A stretch of 64,000 nucleotides of DNA from Clostridia bacterium (GTDB lineage Bacteria > Bacillota_A > Clostridia > TANB77 > CAG-508). Position 1 is the stretch's first letter. Each line of letters starts with the position of its first letter. The stretch is taken from positions 1 to 64,000 of the forward strand of contig JAFVGB010000023.1 in the NCBI GenBank assembly GCA_017475185.1, given 5' to 3'. This document shows, piece after piece, positions 9,372 to 19,076 of the stretch. The position numbers were made by a program, and so were the translations under genes. The notes below the pieces were generated by a model. It was given only the letters and a program-made list of their open reading frames with translations. It ran no database searches and was not told the DNA's origin.

Positions 9372-9713
9372 TTTTCTCAATTCTTTTTCAATGTTATCTA
9401 TTCTTTTGGCTACTTCCTTATTTGAATTAGCTAGCTTTCTAATTTCATTTAATTCTGATATAATTTTGGTAACTATTTTTTCTTCTTCTAAAACTTTTTT
9501 CATTAATAAAATATTTTCTTCTAATTCATATAATTTATTTTCGCCTTTTTTTATAATATCTCTGACTGCTTGCCTTGTAATATTATTGTTTTCTGCAATT
9601 TCTGAAAGTGATAAGTCATTGTTGTAATAGTCTGTTAAGACTTCATATTGCTTTTCAGTTAGCGCCTTTCCATAAAGTTGGCATAGCACACTTATTTCAA
9701 CATTTTTCTCCAT
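9366..9713 (-). CDS. ylxM: YlxM family sigma-like HTH protein
   Basis: YlxM is a small helix-turn-helix protein encoded before ffh in Firmicutes and mycoplasmas. It is linked to SRP function. This 115-residue protein contains YGKALTEKQYEVLTDYYNNDLS followed by the recognition-helix segment SEIAENNNITRQAVRD, typical of sigma-70 region 4-like folds, and a charged C-terminal helix. It probably starts the operon through rplS. The exact regulatory role is not established. Confidence 0.9.
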   Translation of the reverse strand: MEKNVEISVLCQLYGKALTEKQYEVLTDYYNNDLSLSEIAENNNITRQAVRDIIKKGENKLYELEENILLMKKVLEEEKIVTKIISELNEIRKLANSNKEVAKRIDNIEKELRKF

Positions 9714-9826
9714 ATTTTTACCCTTTCAATTTGTAATGCTATTATACTTTACACTATTTTCACTTAAATGTCAAGTGTTTTGCCTAAGTTTTGTAGATTT
9801 TTTGTATTTATTTACATTTTATACGG

Positions 9827-9866
9827 AACAAAAAATAGAACACTCACTTATGAGCATTCTATTTCT
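9827..9866 (-). terminator. Terminator after DUF4190 gene
   Basis: AAATAGAA (9833-9840) and TTCTATTT (9857-9864) form an interrupted stem followed on the minus strand by a run of T. It lies 27 bases beyond the stop of the minus-strand membrane-protein gene. Confidence 0.65.
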
Positions 9867-9892
9867 ATAAATATCCTATTAGCTATAAACAA

Positions 9893-10168
9893 CTACATTA
9901 TTCCCATCTTTTTATATAAAGAAGGTAGCATAACAATTACTAATATTATATCTATTACACCTACTATAATACCAATTATTGCCATCCATTTGTTGTTTTT
10001 CTCTTTTTCTGGATTAAATTTTACTAATCCTAATATTCCTGTTACAAATGCAGCTATTCCACATGGAATTCCTGCTACTAACAATCCTACTAATGATAAT
10101 ATAAAACTAGCTAAAGCATAATTATTAAATCTCTTTTCTACTGGAATTTGTTCATTATTTTCTTCCAT
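9893..10168 (-). CDS. DUF4190-like small membrane protein
   Basis: A 91-residue protein with a short hydrophilic N-terminus and two hydrophobic segments (about residues 20-50 and 60-85). The first has the Gly/Ala-rich IPCGIAAFVTGILGLVKF pattern of DUF4190 proteins. Starting at 10168 places AAAGGAG ten bases upstream. Monocistronic, with its own terminator. Function unknown, presumably in the cytoplasmic membrane. Confidence 0.7.
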   Translation of the reverse strand: MEENNEQIPVEKRFNNYALASFILSLVGLLVAGIPCGIAAFVTGILGLVKFNPEKEKNNKWMAIIGIIVGVIDIILVIVMLPSLYKKMGIM

Positions 10169-10258
10169 TTTATATTCTCCTTTCAAATTATATATTTTAT
10201 TTTAACATTTATTTTGTTTTATATCAATATTTTTCTTTATTATTTTTCAGTTTACATT

Positions 10259-11506
10259 TCAAATTTTAGCAGCTGTTTCATCTTCAACATAATACTGCGT
10301 TCCTAACATCTTATCTGGCAAATATTGTTGTTCAACCCAGTGTCCTGGAAAATCATGTGGATATTTATATCCTACTCCATAACCATCTTTTTCCATTCCT
10401 TCAGCTGGAGCATTTCTAATATGCATAGGTATTTCTCCTGTATCTGAATTTTTTACATCTGATAAAGCTCTATCAATTCCTAAATATGCAGCATTAGATT
10501 TTGGAGATTTTGCATTATATACTGCCGCTTCTGCTAAAATTATTCTTGCTTCTGGCATTCCAACCATGTGAACAGCTTGCATTGCACTGTTGGCAACTAC
10601 TAATGCATTTGGATTTGCCATACCTACATCTTCAGCAGCTGCAATTACAATTCTTCTAGCTAAAAACATCGGGTCTTCTCCTCCATTTAAAGCTCTTGCT
10701 AAATAAAATAGAGCTGCATCTGCATCACTACCACGCATTGATTTTATAAATGCACTTATATTATCATAATGACTGTCTCCATTTTTATCAAATATTGCTT
10801 TTCGATTTTGTACACTATCTGCCGCAATTTCATTTGTAATATGTATATATCCATCTGAATCCATTTCTGTTGTTAAAACCGCAACTTCCAAACCATTTAA
10901 AGCTGTTCTAACATCTCCATTAGAAACCTCGGCAATTTTCATTAAAGTATCATCTTCTATTTTTATATCATAATCTCCAAGACCTCTTTTGTCTGTCAAA
11001 GATTTTTTTAATACTTTAAAAATATCTTGCTTTGTTAGTGGATTTAATTTAAACACCATTGATCTTGATATCAAAGCTTTGTTTACCTCAAAATAAGGGT
11101 TTTCTGTAGTTGCTCCAATTAAAATAACTGTACCATTTTCAACATATGGTAATAAAGCATCTTGTTGAAGCTTATTAAATCTATGAATCTCATCGATAAA
11201 TAAAATGCATTTTCCACTTGGATTAAGCATTACATTTTGTGCTTCTTCTATTGCTGATTTTATATCTGATACTCCAGAAGTAACTGCATTTATTTTTTTA
11301 AATTTATATTTGGTAGTGTTACTAATTACTTTAGCCAAAGAAGTTTTCCCACATCCAGGAGGTCCCCATAAAATTATGCTTGATAATCTATCAGCTTTAA
11401 TTGTTCTATACAGTATTTTATCTTTTGCAAGTATATGTTCTTGTCCAACATAATCTTCTAAACATTCAGGTTTCATCCTAAATGCTAATGGTTCATTATT
11501 ATTCAT
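10259..11506 (-). CDS. rarA: Replication-associated recombination ATPase RarA (MgsA)
   Basis: RarA is a clamp-loader-like AAA+ ATPase acting at stalled forks and single-stranded DNA. Visible motifs are RPECLEDYVGQEHIL-like N-terminal sequence (here KPECLEDYVGQEHI), Walker A GPPGCGKTS, Walker B FIDEIHRFNK, the sensor ATTENPYF, and the C-terminal tetramerisation segment GMPEARIILAEAAVY. The start at 11506 follows AAAGGAG. It lies directly downstream of ruvA, where ruvB is usually found. RuvB and RarA are distant relatives, but the sequence clearly reads as RarA. Confidence 0.94.
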   Translation of the reverse strand: MNNNEPLAFRMKPECLEDYVGQEHILAKDKILYRTIKADRLSSIILWGPPGCGKTSLAKVISNTTKYKFKKINAVTSGVSDIKSAIEEAQNVMLNPSGKCILFIDEIHRFNKLQQDALLPYVENGTVILIGATTENPYFEVNKALISRSMVFKLNPLTKQDIFKVLKKSLTDKRGLGDYDIKIEDDTLMKIAEVSNGDVRTALNGLEVAVLTTEMDSDGYIHITNEIAADSVQNRKAIFDKNGDSHYDNISAFIKSMRGSDADAALFYLARALNGGEDPMFLARRIVIAAAEDVGMANPNALVVANSAMQAVHMVGMPEARIILAEAAVYNAKSPKSNAAYLGIDRALSDVKNSDTGEIPMHIRNAPAEGMEKDGYGVGYKYPHDFPGHWVEQQYLPDKMLGTQYYVEDETAAKI

Positions 11507-11529
11507 TTTATTATTCTCCTTTCTGTTCA

Positions 11530-11585
11530 ATTAAGGACGTATCCCAATTTATGTATCTTACACATTTGGAACGCGTCCTTTATTA
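11530..11585. repeat. Diverged GGACG/CGTCC inverted repeat
   Basis: Arms TTAAGGACG and CGTCCTT-TATTAA flank a centre with CCCAATTT and TTTGGAA that also pair partly. It fills the ruvA-rarA gap. It looks like a diverged member of the GACGGTC repeat family. Confidence 0.55.
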
Positions 11586-11587
11586 AA

Positions 11588-12193
11588 CTACTTAGATAAA
11601 AACAATAATCCTTTTTTTATGATATCTTCAACACTAAGTTCATCTTTATCAAATTTTTCAAAAGCTTTTTCAATTTCTTTTCTATTATATCCCAATACCT
11701 GCAAAGCTGAAACTGCTTCTGAAACCTTTTCATTATTTGCCTCTTTCTTAGAAAGTAGTTCTTCTAACTCATCTTTTTCTGTATCTTCGATGACTTTAAG
11801 TTTGTCTTTTAATTCTAATATTATTCTTTGTGCTGTTTTTGGCCCTATTCCCGGTATTTTTTTTAATTTTGCAACATCGTCTGTTATAACAGCCAAAGCA
11901 AAACTTGATGGTGTTATATTTGATAAAATAACAATTGCTGATTTTGCACCTACACCACTTACTGATAATAATAATTCAAACATACGTAATTCTTCGTTTG
12001 TATTAAATCCATATAAACTCATGTCATCTTCTCTAACTCTTAAATATGTATGAATTTTAACTAAACTTCCAATTTCTCCTAATTTATCTATTGCAGTTTC
12101 AGACATAAAAATCTTATATCCAATTCCGCTAGTTTCTACAACAACATATTCTGTTGTTTTTATCTCTAAAGTACCTTTTATATATGCGTACAT
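11588..12193 (-). CDS. ruvA: Holliday junction branch-migration protein RuvA
   Basis: RuvA forms tetramers on four-way junctions and loads the RuvB motor. The 201-residue protein starts MYAYIKGTLEIK, has LLSVSGVGAKSA and IPGIGPKTAQRIILELKDK helix-hairpin-helix motifs near residues 75 and 112, and a C-terminal domain (EAVSALQVLGYNRKEIEKA) for RuvB contact. GGAGG precedes the ATG. ruvB does not follow. The retained RuvB-binding domain suggests ruvB lies elsewhere. Confidence 0.95.
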   Translation of the reverse strand: MYAYIKGTLEIKTTEYVVVETSGIGYKIFMSETAIDKLGEIGSLVKIHTYLRVREDDMSLYGFNTNEELRMFELLLSVSGVGAKSAIVILSNITPSSFALAVITDDVAKLKKIPGIGPKTAQRIILELKDKLKVIEDTEKDELEELLSKKEANNEKVSEAVSALQVLGYNRKEIEKAFEKFDKDELSVEDIIKKGLLFLSK

Positions 12194-12206
12194 AATTTCC
12201 TCCTAT

Positions 12207-13382
12207 CTATTTGTTATTGCCTTTATATTTATATACGTATTTACTTGTATCTACATATCTATATAGAGCTGCTGCAATAACAGAAGTTAGCGGAATTGTT
12301 GTTAAAATACCAATACTTCCTGCTAAAGCTTGTAAAATTTCAACTGCAATCATTTCTAAGTTAAATAAATATGCAATTGAATGGCTGCTTGCTGTTAATA
12401 ATAAAACTGTTGATAAAGAACTTCCTATGTATGCAAGTATAAGAGTATTTGTCATTGTTCCCATAATGTCTTTTCCTATGTTAAATCCTGATTTTACAAT
12501 TTCCTTAAAATCTGGTTTTTCCATTTTGCTTGCAACTTCATTTAGTGATGATGCTATATCAATTGATACATCCATAATAGCTCCAACAGCACCAATTAGA
12601 ATTCCACCAAATATTATAGCTTTTAAATCAATACTTGAATTTAATTGTTCCAAATAAATGGCATTTTCATCAACAAATCCAGTTAATCTTAATACTCCAT
12701 TCATTATCAAGGTAAGAATACCTGCTACCAAAACTCCTGCTATACATCCTAATGCGGTTGCAAAAGTCTTTCTGCTATATCCATATACTAATATAACTGT
12801 ACTTATAGTTATAAAAGCACATGTTACAATTGTCCATGCATATATATTTTGTCCTCCTAAAATGGCTGGTATATATACTATAAAAATTGATAACACTGTA
12901 AATACTAATGATACTAATGTTTTTAGTCCTTTTGTTCTACCAAAAACTACTATTAATGCTAAGAATACTATTGTTAATATTAGTAAAGCTGATGTTCTAG
13001 AATATTCCATAAAGTACCATACTGATTTTCCTTCATAATTTGTTTCATTATATAATAAAACTTTGTCTCCATTTTCAACTTCTTTAACAGTTCCAGTTAT
13101 ATATGTAGATATACTTTGAGTTGCAATTACTAGTTCATCTTTATGATTTCCAGATTTTACTTGTGCTTCAAATGTAATATCTGTATTATATTGATTTTCT
13201 AATCCATCTACTTGAAATGGTGTTTCTTTTCTTTCTATAATTCTTGTTACTTCTGCTTTTGGATAATTAATTTTTGTAACCTGTTCCAAAAGATTATTAT
13301 CTTTCATTGCTATTTTGTTTCCTACGATAATATAAATTATTGATAATATTAACACTACTATAAATACTATTTTTTCTTTCAT
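12207..13382 (-). CDS. YibE/F-like multi-pass membrane protein
   Basis: A 391-residue membrane protein. One N-terminal helix is followed by an extracytoplasmic domain of about 100 residues (containing VEVENGDKVLLYNE-like sequence) and then about eight hydrophobic helices from residue 125 on. The arrangement and the GAIMDVSIDIASSLNEV segment match the YibE/F family. The start at 13382 follows AGAGGTAG. It lies just upstream of ruvA with a 13-base gap, so it is probably co-transcribed. The function of the family is unknown. Confidence 0.82.
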   Translation of the reverse strand: MKEKIVFIVVLILSIIYIIVGNKIAMKDNNLLEQVTKINYPKAEVTRIIERKETPFQVDGLENQYNTDITFEAQVKSGNHKDELVIATQSISTYITGTVKEVENGDKVLLYNETNYEGKSVWYFMEYSRTSALLILTIVFLALIVVFGRTKGLKTLVSLVFTVLSIFIVYIPAILGGQNIYAWTIVTCAFITISTVILVYGYSRKTFATALGCIAGVLVAGILTLIMNGVLRLTGFVDENAIYLEQLNSSIDLKAIIFGGILIGAVGAIMDVSIDIASSLNEVASKMEKPDFKEIVKSGFNIGKDIMGTMTNTLILAYIGSSLSTVLLLTASSHSIAYLFNLEMIAVEILQALAGSIGILTTIPLTSVIAAALYRYVDTSKYVYKYKGNNK

Positions 13383-13539
13383 TTTTCTACCTCTTCTCTT
13401 ATTTTTTTGTAACTCGCTTTTATAATAACACATATTTTATTTTTTTTGTATAAATTTTCTAAAAAAAGTTACAATAATATTAAATTTAATTTAAAAATGT
13501 TTTGAAGTAAACAAAACATTTAAGAAAGGACAATTTTTT

Positions 13540-13755
13540 ATGGATATGAAAAAACATTTACTAGTTACAGGAAGTTCTGAAACATCATGGAAAGATGCAA
13601 TTACAAGTGCAATTGCAGAAGCATCTAAAACAATTGACTATTTATCTGAAATTAAAGTATTAAATCAATATGCCAAAATTAGTGGAAACAAAATTTCAGA
13701 ATACAACGTAGATTTGGATATTTCTTTTGTTATTGATAGAGAAAGAAAAGATTAA
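13540..13755 (+). CDS. Dodecin-like small protein
   Basis: A 71-residue protein matching the dodecin pattern: GSSETSWKDAITSAIAEASK, then a strand region with KISEYNVDLDISFVID. Dodecins assemble into hollow dodecamers that bind flavins or CoA. The Trp at residue 22 corresponds to the family's cofactor-stacking region only by pattern. AAGGACAATTTTTT precedes the ATG. It lies 22 bases before spoVAC, so the two are probably co-expressed, perhaps during sporulation. Ligand unknown. Confidence 0.75.
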   Translation: MDMKKHLLVTGSSETSWKDAITSAIAEASKTIDYLSEIKVLNQYAKISGNKISEYNVDLDISFVIDRERKD

Positions 13756-13777
13756 ATTGAAAGGAATGAATTTTTAA

Positions 13778-14221
13778 ATGAAACCCATTGAAACAAAACA
13801 AGAATATAGTAAATATGTAGATGCTAAATCACCTAATTCGCCTATAATAAAGAACTGTTTTAATGCCTTTTGGGTAGGAGGTTTAATTTGTTCAATTGGA
13901 CAAATTATAATGGATTTTTGCATGTATAAAGGTTTAGATCAAGCATCATCTTCAACTGTTGTATCCATTGTATTAATAGGTGTTTCGGCTTTATTAACTG
14001 GATTAAATATATTTAATAAAATTGGAAAATTTGCAGGTGCAGGATCATTAATTCCTATAACTGGTTTTGCAAATTCAATTGTTTCTCCAGCAATTGAGTA
14101 TAAATCAGAAGGCTATGTTATGGGTGTTGGTGGAAAAATGTTTACAGTTGCCGGTCCTGTACTTGTATTTGGTATATGTTCTTCTGTAATAATTGGTATT
14201 ATTGCAACTTTATTTTCTTAA
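13778..14221 (+). CDS. spoVAC: Stage V sporulation protein AC
   Basis: SpoVAC is a forespore inner-membrane protein of the channel that moves Ca-dipicolinic acid in sporulation and germination. The 147-residue protein has the cytoplasmic N-terminus KQEYSKYVDAKSPNSP, helices from about 30, 55, 95 and 125, and GAGSLIPITGFANSIVSPAIEYKSEG, a highly conserved family segment. AAAGGAATGAATTTTTAA precedes the ATG. Unusually, spoVAD and spoVAE are not downstream: a terminator follows directly. The partner upstream is a dodecin-like gene. Confidence 0.93.
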   Translation: MKPIETKQEYSKYVDAKSPNSPIIKNCFNAFWVGGLICSIGQIIMDFCMYKGLDQASSSTVVSIVLIGVSALLTGLNIFNKIGKFAGAGSLIPITGFANSIVSPAIEYKSEGYVMGVGGKMFTVAGPVLVFGICSSVIIGIIATLFS

Positions 14222-14228
14222 AATTAAT

Positions 14229-14263
14229 AAAAGGTTAGTACTTTTTTGCACTAACCTTTTTTC
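14229..14263 (+). terminator. Terminator after spoVAC
   Basis: AAAAGGTTAGT and ACTAACCTTTT form an 11-bp stem, followed by TTCTTTT. Preceding A-tract could also serve the convergent addA transcript. Confidence 0.85.
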
Positions 14264-14292
14264 TTTTATAATTCACATATAAGCGAAAAATC

Positions 14293-17200
14293 TTATTCTA
14301 CAACAAGTAATTTTTCTAAATAAACAGAATAGATCCAACATTTATCAACATTTCTTCCTAATGCTTGTGATAAAGCTTTTTTATATATTTCTAATTGTTT
14401 TCTATATTTTTCAACAAGTTCATTTTCTTTGCCTTTTTCAACATAATCTGTTTTATAATCTACCAAAACTACTTCTCCTGCTTGATTTATGTAATATAAA
14501 TCTATTATACCCTGAACTAGAATATTGTCATCTAAGCCATTACCATATACTTCATCTGCTTTTAAACTAATATAGAAAGGTTGCTCTTTATATACTCTTT
14601 TTGCACTTTTTAGTTGTTTAAATAAATCAGATTTAGTATATGAATATAGTTTGTACATATTGATTGATTTTCCTTCTAAAGGTGTAATTATTTTTCTGCG
14701 AACTAAATCATCAACAAGTTCTTGCAACATTTCTTTTGTGTATTCTTTATTTTCATCTAATTTTTGGAAACATAAATGCATTAAAGTTCCTTTTTGTGCA
14801 TTTGTTATTTGAATATCTTCATTTAAAAATTGTGGTCTTGCAACAGCAAATTTAGATTCTTGATTTTGTTCTTCTATTTCTTCAATCGAAATAATTTTCT
14901 CATTTTCTGCCTCTTTTAATTTGGTAACAGAAGTTTTCGTTGGAATAAGAGATGAATCTAAATAAAAATATTTCCATTTTAGTACTTTTTCTAATTCTTT
15001 AAATTCATTTTTTTCTAAATTATTAGCTCTATCATTTAATTTTTTTATAATATTTTCTTCATCCTCTGTATCTCCATCTTCATTTATCTCTTTCAAAAAA
15101 TCATCTTTTTTTATTGTGTTCAATCTCATAATATTTTCTATGTTATCACGATTATTAAAATATACCAATTCTATCCAATCTAAATATGATTTGTATTTTT
15201 TTAATAATACATGATTAATTTCTTTTTTGCCATTTTTATACATTTGTATTAAGCTTTCTTTTTCTTTAAAGCTTTTTTCTAAATCTTTAGAAACACCTGT
15301 TATTATAAGTTTTTCCTTTGCTCTTGTTAATGCAACATATAATACTCTCATTTCCTCTGACAATGTTTCTACTTTTGATTGCATCCTTATTGCTTCTTTT
15401 GCTAAAGTTGTATATTCTATTTTTTTATCAGCATTAATATATTTTGGTCCAAATCCTAAATCTTGATGTAATATAATATTATCATTTAAATCTTGTAAAT
15501 TAAATTGTTTTCCAGTACATGATAAGAAAACTACTGGAAATTCTAATCCTTTGCTTTTATGAATACTCATAATTCTAACTACATTTTCATTTTCTCCTAT
15601 TAATTTTGCAGATGATAAATCTCCACTACTTGAATGTAATTTATCTATAAAATTAATAAAATTAAACAAACCTTTAAAACTAGCTGATTCATATTGTTTT
15701 GCTCTTTCAAATAAAATTTTTAAGTTTGCCTGTCTTAGTCCACCATTTGGTAATAATGTAACATAATTGTAAAAATTTGTGTCGCTATATATTTGCCATA
15801 TTAACTCATCTAATGACATATATTTTTCTTCACTTTGCCATTTTTTTAAATTATGTAAGAAATTTTCTAATTTATTTTCTAAATCTTCTTTTTCTATTTC
15901 TTTATCAATATTTTCAAATTTAGTTTTTTTCTCTTTTAATTCTTCAAATTTATTTTTTACAGATTCATAAAATGATATATTTTTATCATTTCCCCTAATT
16001 TCAACTAATTCATTATCTGTGAAACCTCCAATACTTGATCTTAAAACTGTTACTAATGGTATATCTTGCATTGGATTATCTATTATTTTTAGTAATGACA
16101 TTATAGTTTGAATCTCCATTGTCTCCAAGTATTCTGATGATACATCACTAAATACAGGCATATTCAAATTTGAAATTTCTTTTTCAAAAATAGGAGCTGA
16201 AATTTTTGTTGAGCGAAGTAATACAACTATATCTTTATATGTAATTTTTCTATATCCTTTTTTTCTGTCATAAACCATATACTCACTATCTATTAATTCT
16301 TTAATTTTTTTAGCAACATATTTAGCTTCTAAAACCACATCTTCGATTCTTTCTTGTGATTCATTTACATCTTCTACTAAATCAGTTTCACTCGATTTTT
16401 CATCAGAGTTTTCCACATTTTCTTCACTATTATCTTTATATATATCTACTTCTTTTGGTTTTAAATCAATAATATTTAATTCAGCAATCCCTGCATAATT
16501 TTCTTTATTATCTTCAAGTTCTGGATAATTGGCACCTAAATTTAAAAATTCATTTTCATCATAACAAATATCTCCTAATTTATTACTCATAATATTTTCG
16601 AAAACAAGGTTTGTTAAATCTAAGACATTTGCTCTACTTCTAAAATTCTTGAATAACTGAATTTTCATACCAGTAGAAATTTGTTCTCCTTTAAGCTTAT
16701 ATGTGGCATATTTTTCTAGAAATAATTCAGGTCTTGCCTGTCTAAATTTATAAATACTTTGCTTAACATCTCCAACCATGAAAATGTTATTTCCCCTTGA
16801 TACGCTTTTCAAAATGTATTCTTGAACTAAGTTACTATCTTGATACTCATCTATTGCAATTTCTTCAAATTTTTCTTTATATTTTTTTGCTACATCTGTT
16901 TCACGAATTACTCCATTTTCATCTTCTTTCAATAAAATGTTTAATGCAAAATGCTCTATATCATTAAAATCAACTATATTCTTTTCTTTTTTTCTAGCTG
17001 CAAACTTTTCAGTAAATTCTAATACTAGTTGTTTAATTCCATTTAAAATATCATACATTTCATAAATATCTTTATTTGCTTGATTAGAATTGTATATTAA
17101 ATATTTTTCAACTGTTGCAGATACTTTTTTCTTTACACTATCTCTTATCTCTTTTGCTTCATCTTTGATTTCCATTGTAATTTTTCTATCAGATGGCCAT

Positions 17201-18049
17201 TTTGCCCATGCAAGTGTAAGTGCACTATTATATGCAGTTTCCCACGAATCTGCACTATTCCTAAATTTTTCTAAGTTTTCTATATCATTGCTAATTACTA
17301 CTTGAAATTTTGCTAGTTCTTCGAATTTAGATAAATTATTTTCGACCTGTTTTAATTTCAAAATTGAATCTGTTAATTCTTCTTTAAAATTTTCCAATAA
17401 TATTTGTCCCCAAACTGTTTCAGAAAAATCATTTTCCAATTTATCTTTCAAGTTGAATTTTTCAACCTGTTCTTCTAACCATTTCTTTGGAAACGGACTA
17501 CTTTGTATAAATCTATATACATTTAAAACTAATTGTCTTAAGTTTTCATCTCCTCTATAATTTGTGTATGTATTTAGAAGTTTTTCAAAATACTCTTCTT
17601 CATTTAAATATTTTTCTTCAAACAAATCGTCAATAATTTCTTGTTTTAATAACTCAATTTCAGCAGAATCTGCTACTCTAAAATTTGCCGAAGCATCTAT
17701 CTCATAAAAATTATTTCTTATTACATCTAAACAAAATGAGTGAATTGTACTAATATTTGATTTATTAAGTAAAATAATTTGTCTTTGCAAATCAATATTT
17801 TCTGGGTTTTCTTCAATTTTTTTATAAATTGCTTCTAGAATTCTTTCCCTCATTTCGCTTGCTGCTGCACTTGTAAATGTTACAATCAATATTTTATCTA
17901 TATCAACTTTATCATTAATAACTTTATTAATAATTCTTTCAACTAAAACCGCTGTTTTACCACTTCCGAGCAGCTGCTGCTACTAAAATATTATTACCTT
18001 TTTCATTAATAGCCAATGATTGCTCTTTTGTCCATTTTACTTCTGCCAC
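14293..18049 (-). CDS. addA: ATP-dependent helicase/nuclease subunit A (AddA), with +1 frameshift at codon 28
   Basis: AddA is the UvrD-type helicase and RecB-like nuclease of the AddAB double-strand-break resection enzyme. The GTG start at 18049 follows AGGAGGTACTTAG, and the first 27 codons read WTKEQSLAINEKGNNILVAA as in AddA. Codon 28 is CGG (17966-17968). Unshifted reading stops three codons later, while skipping the C gives GSGKTAVLVERI (Walker A) and an open frame of about 1,220 more residues. Later motifs are VTFTSAAASEMRERI, DEYQDSN, GDVKQSIYKFRQARPELF, MSIHKSKGLEFPVVFL, LYVALTRAKEKL and the nuclease motif VLVDYKTD. No addB is adjacent. If CGG is not shifted, no functional AddA is made. 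Confidence 0.92.
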
Positions 18050-18070
18050 CTAAGTACCTCCTGTTTTTTT

Positions 18071-18103
18071 GAAACATTTTAAGACCGTCCCCAAATGTTT
18101 CAA
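18071..18103. repeat. GAAACATTT-AAGACCGTCCCC-AAATGTTTC repeat
   Basis: Arms GAAACATTT and AAATGTTTC flank AAGACCGTCCCC. The same unit is seen at 2993-3058 and 48025-48102. It lies just upstream of addA. Confidence 0.75.
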
Positions 18104-18144
18104 CTTTTTAATTCAGTATATAACATCTAACATTTTTTTTCAAT

Positions 18145-18174
18145 AAAAAAAATAGATTGCATAAGCAATCTATT
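18145..18174 (-). terminator. Terminator at the end of spoIIQ-like gene
   Basis: AATAGATTGC and GCAATCTATT form a 10-bp stem with a 4-base loop. On the minus strand a T-run follows. The stem includes the stop codon of the M23 gene. Confidence 0.8.
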
Positions 18175-18985
18175 TTATATACATTTCTGGATCAACAGCT
18201 ACACCATCTTTTAAAATTTCAAAATGTAAATGTGGATCATCTAAAACTTCGAATGTAGCTGAATTTCCAACTGTTCCCAAAGTTTGCCCTGATTTAACAT
18301 TTTCTCCTGTTACAACAAATTCTGCTGTTAATAAATTTGAATATACGGAAGAAAAACCGTTTCCATGTTCAACTACAACAGTTAATCCATATCTTGGATC
18401 ATTTTTTATTGACTTAACAATACCATCTGAGGATGATTTTACAATAGTTGTTTTATCTGCTTTTATATCTATTCCTAAGTGCGTAGTCCACTCCTTTAAT
18501 GTATCTGAATAGATTAATTTTTCTTTTCCATAATGTTTTACTATTTCTCCATCAACTGGCATAGTAAAAGTTGGGTCTTTAGGTGTTTCTTCTTTTTCGA
18601 CCTGTTCAATTGTGCCATTATTAGTATCACTTGAAGAATTTACTTTACTTGTTAAATCTTCCTCAATCGTTGAATTTTCTTGCTCTGCAAGTTCAATGCT
18701 TAATTCTTCCTGCTGTGTTTGAGTATCATCTGATATTTGAACTTGAACTGATTCATTTTCATCTTCCTCGGTTGAATTTTTAGCTTCTTCAATAGATTTT
18801 CCAACAGATGAATTTGCTTCTTCTATAACAATATCTTTTTGATCATTTTCACCTATTTGCATATTATTCTCTTTATTACTAAAAATATTAAATAGTACTA
18901 TAAATAGAATAATAGCAACTACAACACCTCCTAATGAAATGTAAATAATTTTATTTATTTTATCATTTCTTAAAGTTTTCGCCAT
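18170..18985 (-). CDS. spoIIQ: SpoIIQ-like M23 endopeptidase
   Basis: SpoIIQ is the forespore-membrane half of the SpoIIQ-SpoIIIAH channel needed for engulfment. The 271-residue protein has one N-terminal helix (about 13-35), a Glu/Ser/Asn-rich linker (40-135) and a C-terminal peptidase M23 domain. Zinc ligands are present in THLGID and PHLHFE, as in clostridial SpoIIQ and unlike the degenerate B. subtilis protein. It lies directly downstream of spoIID, its usual clostridial partner. The position supports SpoIIQ, though other spore M23 proteins cannot be fully excluded. Confidence 0.85.
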   Translation of the reverse strand: MAKTLRNDKINKIIYISLGGVVVAIILFIVLFNIFSNKENNMQIGENDQKDIVIEEANSSVGKSIEEAKNSTEEDENESVQVQISDDTQTQQEELSIELAEQENSTIEEDLTSKVNSSSDTNNGTIEQVEKEETPKDPTFTMPVDGEIVKHYGKEKLIYSDTLKEWTTHLGIDIKADKTTIVKSSSDGIVKSIKNDPRYGLTVVVEHGNGFSSVYSNLLTAEFVVTGENVKSGQTLGTVGNSATFEVLDDPHLHFEILKDGVAVDPEMYIK

Positions 18986-19076
18986 AGCATATTCCTCCTT
19001 GTTTTTTCTTTAGTTGAATTATTTCCAATATAGCAAAATTTATACATTTGCTATAAACATTTTTTCTGTATATAAT

